The notes below the pieces were generated by a model. The model was not told the origin of the DNA, did not search any database, and saw only the letters and a program-made list of their open reading frames with translations. From GCA-2746795 sp046496595 (GTDB taxonomy: Bacteria; Chloroflexota; Anaerolineae; Promineifilales; Promineifilaceae), in contig JAWOGU010000638.1 in NCBI GenBank assembly GCA_046496595.1, positions 1-20,696 of the forward strand: DNA of 20,696 bases, read 5' to 3'. This document shows, in pieces, positions 14,155-20,696 of this stretch. Position 1 is the first letter of the stretch. Each line of letters starts with the position of its first letter. The position numbers were made by a program, and so were the translations under genes.

Positions 14155-16152
14155 TCATTCCCCCATCACAAAACGCGGATTGCCCCAGTAAACCGTGCCG
14201 CCGGGCGCAACGGCCGTTTCCAACCTCAACACCACCGTCTGTCCCGCATATTCCGCCATCGATTCCGTTAAATCCAGCCATTCGCCTGTGACCCGGCCCT
14301 CATACAGTGTGACGGGGTCGCCCGGAGCAGGGTCCAGGCGCACGCGCACCGGCGCGCCAGACGGCGCATCCGTGCGTATGCCCAGGCGCAGGTCGCTGCC
14401 CGCCGGAACCTCCGGGATTACGTAAGCCAGCGAAAGCCAGCCATCGACCACAGCCACAGGCGCCAGCTTCACGGCGAAGCGCCGGTCATCCGGTGGTCCG
14501 ACCACCGCCAGACCCTGTTCCCCGCGCTCCGTGGCGCTTTCCACCACTGCGCCGTCTCCGGCGACCGCGTCCAATCGCGGTTCGCGGCTCCAAATGAACT
14601 CCGTCTCGTCGGCCCATTGCAGTTCCGGCATCAGGTTATAGAGCCTGCCCGCCTCATAATCGAAGACGTAGTAATCCGGGGTGGCTTTGCCATGCAGCCG
14701 CAGCTGCGCCAGACTGCCGGATGGCATGGGCAGCGGCGCCCCCAATTCATACCAGACTTCGGTGACAGCGCGTAAAAATTTGGGGGTGACGGGGAAACGA
14801 TGGGCAAACAAGCGCGTGTCTGCTCCGATTTCGGGCAAAAGGGCCTGCATCTGCGCTCTGGCCGAGTTGTCTCTTTCGGCGCGGGCCAGCCAGGCTTGCT
14901 GAGTTGTGAGGGCGCTGGAAATGTGGCTGAGCAGAACGGCCGTTACCACTGCCACCAGCGCCACCGCCATCACCGATACCCGCCATCGACCCAGCCGCAG
15001 CCGCCGCTCCGACAGCGCCAGCAGTTGGTCCATGCTGCCACCCAACGCCAGCGCCATGCCAATCGACGCCTGATAAAAATGCCGCCCTGCCAGCAGGTTC
15101 GGCCTCGCCTGGTACAACGTGGCGTAAATCAACCCCACGTGCAGCAGTACCCAAATCAAACCCAGGCGCACGGTCCAGTTTCCCCACAAAAACCAGGCGC
15201 CCAGCAGCAGAAAAATGGCAAGCGCCAACAAAATCGGCGCAATCTGCTGCGCTGCATCCCAGTTAAAGGTCAGCGTATAACGCAGTGACAAATCCTTGAC
15301 AAACTGGGCGGCTTTCACCGGCGAAACCAGTTCCCACCACTGCGCCGCCGGCGTTTCGCCAAGGTCGATGGTGAGATTGGGCCGGGTGAACTGGATGAGG
15401 ATAAAAACGGCCGTTACCACTAACATACCGGCCAGGAGGTAGAGGTGATAGGGTGTAGAGGGGATGGGGTGTGGAGGTGATGGGGTGTGGTCTCTGCTTT
15501 TTGCCTTTTGCCTTTTGCCTCCTGCCTTTTGCCTCCTGCTCTGTACCAGCGTCAAAACGACCAGAAACAGCGGCAGCAAAACCGCCTCTTCATGCGCCAG
15601 CAGCGCCAGCACAAAAAATTGAAACGCCAATAACAAATCTTTGCTTTTCTTTGCGTTCTTTGCGTTAAAAAATTCCAAATAGCAGCTCAACGACGCCAGC
15701 GAAAACACCCCCGCCATCACAATCGCCACGCTGCTGTTCCAGCCCACCACGTCCACGTAATGGCCGTGCAGGGCAAACAACGCCGTCGCCAGCGCCGCCG
15801 CCAACGAGCTAACGCCAAACTGGCGCAGCACCCGATACATCAGCGCGGCCGCCAGAGCGTGCCACAACACCATCTGCCAGTAAAACGCCGCCGGATTCAG
15901 GCCAAAAACCAGCCGGTTGACCAAAAACCACCCGTTTTGCAGCGGGCGGTAGTACCAGGGTAAGGAATAGGGGTTGAAAAGTTGGATAGCAGTAAACGGC
16001 CGTTCCAAGAACCCCAACACGTATCCCAACTGCACGTAATCATCCCCCACCCAGGCCCAGGCATACGGCGGAAAATACAACAGCGCTGCCGTCAAAATCA
16101 GCCCCACCACAAACATTTGCGCTGCCTTAATTTCGTTTCGCTTTCTCATCAT
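14155..16152 (-). CDS. Large membrane protein resembling a GT-C glycosyltransferase
   Basis: About 665 residues from ATG at 16152 (or 16149). The N-terminal part carries about ten hydrophobic segments. The first is followed by VGDDYVQL and then YYRPLQNGWFLVNRLVFG, a pattern seen in polyisoprenyl-phosphate-sugar dependent GT-C transferases, where the acidic pair after the first helix is catalytic. The C-terminal 230 residues look like an extracytoplasmic beta-rich domain. Substrate unknown. Two low-complexity insertions are unusual. The first is FFNAKNAKKSK, from a CTTTGCGTT repeat near 15640. The second is a loop rich in Arg, Gln, Lys and Pro, encoded by minisatellite DNA at 15444-15540. Both keep the frame. 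Four AACGGCCGTT copies are present. Confidence is good for a real membrane protein and moderate for glycosyl transfer. Confidence 0.72.
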   Translation of the reverse strand: MMRKRNEIKAAQMFVVGLILTAALLYFPPYAWAWVGDDYVQLGYVLGFLERPFTAIQLFNPYSLPWYYRPLQNGWFLVNRLVFGLNPAAFYWQMVLWHALAAALMYRVLRQFGVSSLAAALATALFALHGHYVDVVGWNSSVAIVMAGVFSLASLSCYLEFFNAKNAKKSKDLLLAFQFFVLALLAHEEAVLLPLFLVVLTLVQSRRQKAGGKRQKAKSRDHTPSPPHPIPSTPYHLYLLAGMLVVTAVFILIQFTRPNLTIDLGETPAAQWWELVSPVKAAQFVKDLSLRYTLTFNWDAAQQIAPILLALAIFLLLGAWFLWGNWTVRLGLIWVLLHVGLIYATLYQARPNLLAGRHFYQASIGMALALGGSMDQLLALSERRLRLGRWRVSVMAVALVAVVTAVLLSHISSALTTQQAWLARAERDNSARAQMQALLPEIGADTRLFAHRFPVTPKFLRAVTEVWYELGAPLPMPSGSLAQLRLHGKATPDYYVFDYEAGRLYNLMPELQWADETEFIWSREPRLDAVAGDGAVVESATERGEQGLAVVGPPDDRRFAVKLAPVAVVDGWLSLAYVIPEVPAGSDLRLGIRTDAPSGAPVRVRLDPAPGDPVTLYEGRVTGEWLDLTESMAEYAGQTVVLRLETAVAPGGTVYWGNPRFVMGE
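15444..15540 (-). repeat. Minisatellite block inside the GT-C-like gene
   Basis: The left part is a GGTGTAGAGG/GATGGGGTGTGG repeat. The right part (15499-15540) is six heptamers: TTTTGCC three times, TCCTGCC, TTTTGCC, TCCTGCT. The right part encodes RQKA-type repeats on the leftward strand and the left part a Pro/His-rich stretch. The block sits in a loop between membrane segments and keeps the frame. Confidence 0.75.
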
Positions 16153-16182
16153 TTCCGGTACTATTATCCTCAAGACACCACC

Positions 16183-16210
16183 ATTCACAATTCACAATTC
16201 ACAATTCACA
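16183..16210. repeat. ATTCACA heptamer, four tandem copies
   Basis: Four exact 7-bp units lie in the short divergent region between the GT-C-like gene and the DUF255 gene, just before the CCGGAGG ribosome site of the latter. Copy-number variation would change promoter or leader spacing. Confidence 0.75.
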
Positions 16211-16225
16211 ATTTCCGGAGGCCCC

Positions 16226-18268
16226 ATGCCCAACCGTCTAATACACGAATCCAGCCCCTACCTGCGCCAGCACGCCGACAACCCCGTCGACTGGTATCCC
16301 TGGGGCGAAGAAGCTCTCGCCCGCGCCCGCGCCGAAGACAAACCCATCCTGCTCAGCATCGGCTACGCCGCCTGCCATTGGTGCCACGTCATGGCCCACG
16401 AATCCTTTGAAGATGAAGAAATCGCCGCCACTATGAACGCCCACTTCATCAACATCAAAGTAGACCGCGAAGAACGCCCCGACCTGGACAGCATCTACAT
16501 GAACGCCGTCGTCGCCCTTACCGGGCAGGGCGGTTGGCCCATGACCGTCTTTCTCACGCCGGAAGGACGGCCGTTTTTCGGCGGCACCTACTTCCCACCC
16601 ACCCCGCGTTACAACATGCCCAGCTTTCCCCAGTTGTTAGCCAGCCTCCAGCGCGCCTGGCGCGAACAACGCGCCGACATCGACGAAAACGCCGCCCATC
16701 TCACCGACCGCCTCAACCAGATTATCACCCAGGGCGACCAGGAGCATCTGCTCGACGAAAGCCTGTTTGACGCCGCCCTGGATGGCCTGCGGCGCACTTT
16801 CGACGAAGACCAGGGCGGTTTTGGCCGCGCGCCTAAGTTCCCGCCCTCCATGACCCTGGAATTTCTGCTGCGCCTCGACAACCGCCAGGGCAATCCAACC
16901 GCGTTCCACATGGCCGAACACACCCTTAAAATGATGGCCAACGGCGGCATGTACGACCAGATCGGCGGCGGCTTCGCCCGCTATTCAACCGACGACCGCT
17001 GGCTGGTGCCTCACTTCGAGAAAATGCTCTACGACAACGCCCTGCTGGCCCGCGTCTACCTGCACGCCTACCAGGTAACAGGCGACTTCTTCTACCGCCG
17101 CGTCGCCGCCGAAACGCTCGACTTCGTGCTGCGCGAAATGCGCCACGAACAAGGCGGCTTCTACTCCAGCTACGACGCCGACAGCGAAGGCGAAGAAGGC
17201 AAATTCTACGTCTGGCAGCCGGCCGAAATCCGCGCAGCCCTGGGCGAAGACGCCGACCTCTTCATGCACTATTACGACGTGTCCGCACGCGGCAACTGGG
17301 AAGGCAAAAACATCCTCCACGTCTCGCGCCCGCCGGAAGCAGTGGCCGCACACTTCCAGATTGGCGTAGACGAGTTGAAGGCGCGGCTGGCGAATTCGCG
17401 CCAAAAGCTCTACGAAGTACGCGCCGGTCGGGTCTGGCCTGGACTGGACGACAAGGTGCTGACTGCCTGGAACGGCCTGATGCTGGCGGCCTTCGCCGAA
17501 GCCGGGCGCATCCTGCCCCGTCCCGATTACGTGCAGGCGGCCAAAGCCAACGCCGAGTTTTTGTACCAGACCATGCGCCAGCCCAACGGCTCCGGGCGTT
17601 TGCTGCGCACCTGGAAAGCGGGAGCCGAGGCCAAATACAACGCCTACCTGGAAGACTACGCCTACCTCGCCGACGGCCTGCTGGCGCTCTACCAGACCAC
17701 CTTCGAGGAGCGCTGGTTTGCCTGGGCGCAAGAACTGGCAGACATCATGCTGGTCCACTTCAAAGACCCCGACGGCATCGGCTTTTTCGACACCTCCGAC
17801 GACCACGAAGCCCTCATCCAGCGTCCCAAGGACATGCAGGACAACGCCACGCCCAGCGGCAATGCCATGGCGGCGCAGGTGCTGCTTAAGCTTGGATTGT
17901 ATGCGGGAAACGGCCGTTACTGGGACGCCGCCGAACAGGCCGTACAGGGCATGATCAGCCGCATGGCCCACTTCCCCACCGGGTTCGCCCACTGGCTCTG
18001 CGCCGCCGATTTTATCCTGGGCGAGCCGCAGGAGCTGGCAATCGCGGGCGAGTTCGGCAAAACGGGCACGATGAAGCTGCTGGACGTGGCTGACAAACAG
18101 TACCGGCCAAATCTGATAACGGCCGTTGGCCTCAATGGTGACGTGGTGCCCCTGCTCGCCGGCCGCCCGCAAAGCGACGGGCAGGCCACTGCCTACCTCT
18201 GCCGCCGCTTCGTCTGCCAGCAGCCGGTGACGGACCCCGGCGAACTGGCGCTGCAATTGGACAGGTAA
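16226..18268 (+). CDS. Thioredoxin-like DUF255 protein (YyaL/SPATA20 family)
   Basis: Full-length member of 680 residues, with a CGGAGG ribosome site 5-6 nt before the ATG. The family opening MPNRLIHESSPYLRQHADNPVDWYPW is followed by a thioredoxin-like domain with the redox motif CHWC (Cys50, Cys53). Then come VDREERPDLD and GQGGWPMTVFLTP. The remainder (about 200-680) resembles the alpha-toroid fold of glycosidase or epimerase enzymes. It contains PKFPPS, GGGFARYSTDDRWLVPHFEKMLYDNA and SYDADSEGEEG. The physiological role of the family is not established. It is divergent from the GT-C-like gene. Three palindrome cores are inside. Confidence 0.93.
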   Translation: MPNRLIHESSPYLRQHADNPVDWYPWGEEALARARAEDKPILLSIGYAACHWCHVMAHESFEDEEIAATMNAHFINIKVDREERPDLDSIYMNAVVALTGQGGWPMTVFLTPEGRPFFGGTYFPPTPRYNMPSFPQLLASLQRAWREQRADIDENAAHLTDRLNQIITQGDQEHLLDESLFDAALDGLRRTFDEDQGGFGRAPKFPPSMTLEFLLRLDNRQGNPTAFHMAEHTLKMMANGGMYDQIGGGFARYSTDDRWLVPHFEKMLYDNALLARVYLHAYQVTGDFFYRRVAAETLDFVLREMRHEQGGFYSSYDADSEGEEGKFYVWQPAEIRAALGEDADLFMHYYDVSARGNWEGKNILHVSRPPEAVAAHFQIGVDELKARLANSRQKLYEVRAGRVWPGLDDKVLTAWNGLMLAAFAEAGRILPRPDYVQAAKANAEFLYQTMRQPNGSGRLLRTWKAGAEAKYNAYLEDYAYLADGLLALYQTTFEERWFAWAQELADIMLVHFKDPDGIGFFDTSDDHEALIQRPKDMQDNATPSGNAMAAQVLLKLGLYAGNGRYWDAAEQAVQGMISRMAHFPTGFAHWLCAADFILGEPQELAIAGEFGKTGTMKLLDVADKQYRPNLITAVGLNGDVVPLLAGRPQSDGQATAYLCRRFVCQQPVTDPGELALQLDR

Positions 18269-18273
18269 TCCAT

Positions 18274-18306
18274 AGGTGACAGTCACCTCAGAGGTGACTG
18301 TCACCT
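18274..18306. repeat. Nested palindrome between the DUF255 and GNAT genes
   Basis: AGGTGACAGTCACCT (18274-18288) and its exact complement (18292-18306) are separated by CAG. Each arm is itself a 7-bp inverted repeat around one base, so the DNA can fold as one long hairpin or as two small ones. It begins 5 bp after the DUF255 stop codon and ends 14 bp before the GNAT start. Confidence 0.75.
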
Positions 18307-18320
18307 GAACCACGAGACCT

Positions 18321-18788
18321 ATGACTATTACTATCAGACTCGCCAATTTCGAAGATGCGCCCCAACTGGCCTCCCTTCTGCACGAAATCGGCTGGTTCTC
18401 GGCAGTGCAAAACGAAACGGAAGCAAAAACAACTGCCCGCCTGCAAACGCAACTGGCCCAGGCCAACCCCCAAAGCTACACCGTACTCATCGCCCAAAAC
18501 GAAACCGGCCAGGTAGTGGGTTACACGGCCGTTCACTGGCTGCCCTATCTCATTCTGCCCGGACCGGAGGGATACGTGTCTGAGCTGTTTTTGGCGGAAG
18601 CGGCGCGGGGGCAGGGCGTGGGGACGGAATTGTTAACGGCCGTTATCCAACAAGCCAAACAACGTGGCTGCTGTCGTTTGCAATTGCTCAACATGCGTAA
18701 CAGGGAATCCTACCAGCGCGGCTTCTACGCCAAACTCGGCTGGCAAGAACGCGAGAACGCCGCCAACTTTGTTCTTCCGCTTGATTGA
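18321..18788 (+). CDS. GNAT-family N-acetyltransferase
   Basis: Acetyl-CoA dependent transferase of 155 residues. The acetyl-CoA binding motif A is visible as LFLAEAARGQGVGTELL (about 90-106), with the R/Q-x-x-G-x-G/A core, followed by an amphipathic helix. The C-terminal segment NRESYQRGFYAKLGW matches motif B of small GNAT enzymes. The N-terminus (TITIRLANFEDAPQLASLLHEIGWF) is typical. The substrate cannot be deduced. No clear ribosome site is seen, as the nested palindrome occupies most of the leader. A full AACGGCCGTT and one core copy lie inside. Confidence 0.88.
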   Translation: MTITIRLANFEDAPQLASLLHEIGWFSAVQNETEAKTTARLQTQLAQANPQSYTVLIAQNETGQVVGYTAVHWLPYLILPGPEGYVSELFLAEAARGQGVGTELLTAVIQQAKQRGCCRLQLLNMRNRESYQRGFYAKLGWQERENAANFVLPLD

Positions 18789-18798
18789 AAAAACAGTT

Positions 18799-18845
18799 GC
18801 GTGATGCGTGATGCGTAAGGTTTTTTCACGCATCACGCATCACGC
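18799..18845. terminator. Long hairpin of GTGATGC heptamers after the GNAT gene
   Basis: GCGTGATGCGTGATGCGT (18799-18816) pairs perfectly with its complement at 18828-18845 around an 11-nt loop holding six T residues. Each arm is a 7-bp tandem repeat. It begins 10 bp after the GNAT stop codon. It could end transcription, although the T-run is in the loop and not after the stem, so it may equally be a dispersed repeat. Confidence 0.5.
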
Positions 18846-18926
18846 TTTACGCCTCACGCCCCAATTCTCTGCGTTCTCCACGCCCCCGCGGTAAAATACG
18901 TTTTTCATTCATCCACGGAGACGCCC

Positions 18927-19580
18927 ATGACCTCAACCTACATCCTGGCCCACGACGTGGGTACCACCAGCAATAAATCCTGCCTCTACCAACTCGGCGA
19001 CAACCAGATCACAATGATTGACGCCGCCATTGAAGAATACCCGCTCTACACCCTGCCCAACGGCGGCGTGGAGCAGAGCGCCGACGACTGGTGGGCCGCC
19101 ATCAGCCGCGCCACGCGCACCGTCATGGGACGCGCCAGCGTCAACCCGACCGACATCAAAGGCATGGCCTTCTGCGCCCAGATGCAGGGCTTTGTGTCTG
19201 TGGCTGAAACGGGCCAGGTCCTGCGCCGCCCCATGAGCTACATGGACCACCGCGCCACCGCCCAAATCGAACGCGGCCTTTACCACGGCTTTCCGCGCAT
19301 CGAAGGCTGGAACGCCCGCAAAACCCTGCGTTCCCTGCAAATCACCGGCGGCCTATCCGCCAGCGTCAAAGACCCTGTGTGGAAATATCAATGGATGCGT
19401 GAGAACGAGCCGGACCTGTTTGCCCGCCTGTACAAGTGGCTGGACGTGAACGATTATCTGGCGCTGCGGGCCACCGGCGCATTCAGCATGGGCGTCGATT
19501 CCGCCCACGCCACCTTCATGTGCGACACGCGCCCCGGCAAAGTGGGCTGGGGGGACGTCATGATCCCAAATCCGCCCTGA
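18927..19580 (+). CDS. FGGY-family carbohydrate kinase, truncated at a sequence junction
   Basis: N-terminal part of a sugar kinase of the xylulokinase/glycerol kinase superfamily. GGAG precedes the ATG by 7 nt. The phosphate-binding opening AHDVGTTSNKSCLY, the GGVEQSADDWWAAI segment, GMAFCAQMQGFV and the substrate-side PMSYMDHRA are typical of FGGY kinases. Family members have about 490-520 residues. Here the frame ends at 217, and family-like sequence stops near GKVGWGDVM (about 19560). The last few codons read through the antisense of an oxidoreductase gene. The missing second half holds the ATP-binding domain, so this fragment cannot be an active kinase. It is probably a full gene cut by a chimeric join or rearrangement. 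Confidence 0.8.
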   Translation: MTSTYILAHDVGTTSNKSCLYQLGDNQITMIDAAIEEYPLYTLPNGGVEQSADDWWAAISRATRTVMGRASVNPTDIKGMAFCAQMQGFVSVAETGQVLRRPMSYMDHRATAQIERGLYHGFPRIEGWNARKTLRSLQITGGLSASVKDPVWKYQWMRENEPDLFARLYKWLDVNDYLALRATGAFSMGVDSAHATFMCDTRPGKVGWGDVMIPNPP

Positions 19581-20563
19581 CCCGCCACCCAGAAGACACC
19601 CTCCAGATCGGGATCCCAGCCGACCACCGGACGCCGGTCGGCCACGAAGGAGCGGAGGCCCGCCCAGGTTGAGGAAACGTGGCGAATCTGCATACTGGTG
19701 GCTGTTTCGATTCTCTCGATCGCCAGAGCAACGTCAATCTCGTCGGGACGAACGTCGTGCGGGTCCATCGGAGTCTCCTCCGCCAGCGAACCCATCAGCT
19801 GTTTTGCCTCCGGCTTGAAGTAGAACGCCTCGTCGACATCGCAGACTACGGGCCACGATCCCGGGTCGGCGCTCCGCGGAGGAGAGAAGGTGAAAGCCGT
19901 GCGACGCATCGGCACCAGACCGATAGGTTGGCCTCCGGCCAACGCTCCCACCCGATCAGCCCACGCCCCGGCCGCGTTCACGACCACCCCGGTCGAGGTT
20001 TGCTCCGTTCCGGTCGTCACCAGCCACCGGCCGCCTGCCCGGTCTATCGAGGTGACCGGTCTCTCCAATCTCACAACTCCTCCCGCCGCCCGCACGCCCC
20101 GGAGGTAACCCTGGAGGAGGGCATCGACATCGATGGTCATGGCCCCCGCTTCGTACACGCCCCCGGCGGCGTATCCCGGCCGCACGGCCGGGCAGAGCGT
20201 GCGTACGTCTTCCGGACCCACCCATCCGACGTGCGGAATATCCCGGCCGGTCTCGAATGCGGCGGTCAGCGAATCGAGCTGATCTTCCCGCCCGATGAAA
20301 AGGAACGGCAGAGGAGCCAGCAGGGACAGGTCGGCGAAGCCCGCCGGCGGACTTTCCAAAAAGGAACGACTGGCCATCACCAGTTCGCGCACGATCCCGA
20401 TCTCGAAGCTTTCGGTGAATAGGGCCGCCGACCTTCCGGTGGTGTGATAACCGGCGGCGGCTTCGGTCTCGAGTACAACCACCTTGCCGTGCCGGGCCAG
20501 GCGATAGGCGGCCGAGGCGCCGGCAATCCCCGCCCCGATCACGATGAAGTCGGCGTGTTCCAT
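19454..20563 (-). CDS. FAD-dependent oxidoreductase (DAO family), 3' end lost at the junction
   Basis: Flavoprotein of the glycine/D-amino-acid oxidase family. The ATG at 20563 begins MEHADFIVIGAGIAGASAAYRLA, with the FAD-binding GxGxxG at 10-15 and the Glu at the end of the second strand (VVVLETE). VVVNAAGAWAD and, near the C-terminus, GLRSFVADRRPVVGW and FWVAGQGGFGIMTSP are family motifs. After GIMTSP (about position 19550) the frame continues for about 30 codons antisense to the kinase gene, which is not family sequence. The final helix of the FAD domain is therefore missing. The DNA is more GC-rich than the rest and has no AACGGCCGTT copy, so it probably comes from another genome. Confidence 0.82.
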   Translation of the reverse strand: MEHADFIVIGAGIAGASAAYRLARHGKVVVLETEAAAGYHTTGRSAALFTESFEIGIVRELVMASRSFLESPPAGFADLSLLAPLPFLFIGREDQLDSLTAAFETGRDIPHVGWVGPEDVRTLCPAVRPGYAAGGVYEAGAMTIDVDALLQGYLRGVRAAGGVVRLERPVTSIDRAGGRWLVTTGTEQTSTGVVVNAAGAWADRVGALAGGQPIGLVPMRRTAFTFSPPRSADPGSWPVVCDVDEAFYFKPEAKQLMGSLAEETPMDPHDVRPDEIDVALAIERIETATSMQIRHVSSTWAGLRSFVADRRPVVGWDPDLEGVFWVAGQGGFGIMTSPQPTLPGRVSHMKVAWAESTPMLNAPVARSAR

Positions 20564-20696
20564 CCCACCATGCTGCCAGAGGCGGCCTCGACTTCAGCGC
20601 AACTCAGAGGAATCTCGACCCGGAGCCGGTCTCGTGAGATAGGTGATTTGACCCCTTGACGAACGGGCCACGGAGCGGTACCCATGGGCCAACAGG
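20564..20696. other. Upstream region of the oxidoreductase gene
   Basis: I see no gene in this last stretch and no clear promoter for the leftward oxidoreductase gene. Like the oxidoreductase, it lacks the palindrome typical of the rest of the window. Confidence 0.3.

Noticed and set aside
16985..18466. Leftward open frame of nearly 500 codons opposite the DUF255 gene
   Set aside because: It covers the antisense of a well-conserved gene in GC-rich DNA, has a Val/Gly-rich composition with no motifs, and runs across two real genes.
6244..18845. CRISPR array from the short tandem repeats
   Set aside because: The units are only 7-9 bp, lack unique spacers of regular length, and no cas gene is present.
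19454..19549. C-terminal 30 codons of the oxidoreductase frame as real protein
   Set aside because: They are the antisense of the kinase coding region and do not resemble the DAO C-terminal helix.
19679..20422. Rightward open frame opposite the oxidoreductase
   Set aside because: It is antisense to a clear FAD-binding protein and its product is Arg/His-rich without motifs.

Overview
The window looks like chromosome from a Chloroflexota bacterium, probably Anaerolineae. This is an inference from the protein style (lipoproteins with Val-Glu-Thr or Thr/Pro/Glu-rich spacers, two tandem pstB genes) and not from a marker gene. Moderate GC content, tightly packed genes and many short dispersed repeats fit a free-living, repeat-rich genome. 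The palindrome AACGGCCGTT occurs 19 times, with 8 more copies of its core ACGGCCGT. All 27 copies lie between 1817 and 18644 and all are inside genes.

Positions 1-10418 form a phosphate-starvation locus. A partial pstS runs leftward off the window edge. A small unknown gene diverges from it across a region of TTAACA repeats spaced 11 or 22 bp. Then come pstS2, pstC, pstA and two pstB genes, preceded by three pairs of TTAACA direct repeats with an 11-bp period (PhoB/PhoP-box-like). On the opposite strand lie phoB, phoR, phoU and a chrA-type transporter, and phoU has its own 11-bp TTAACA pair. The most striking point is that the two PstB ATPases have lost different catalytic motifs. PstB1 lacks the Q-loop Gln and the catalytic Glu but keeps LSGGQ. 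PstB2 keeps those residues but has LNPGQ as its signature. Together they would make one complete and one dead ATP site.

Positions 10650-18788 hold ordinary accessory and housekeeping genes: a YccF-family membrane protein, an alpha/beta-hydrolase lipoprotein, an isolated trpA, a MntA/HepT toxin-antitoxin pair, a large GT-C-like membrane protein interrupted by minisatellite sequence, a thioredoxin-like DUF255 (YyaL) protein and a GNAT acetyltransferase. Several intergenic gaps hold hairpins or heptanucleotide tandem repeats.

Positions 18927-20696 contain a sugar kinase gene that stops after about 210 codons, where it runs directly into the 3' part of an oppositely oriented FAD-dependent oxidoreductase gene. 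The last 1.1 kb is more GC-rich and lacks the palindrome. The boundary near 19550-19566 is therefore either an assembly chimera or a recombination/transfer breakpoint.
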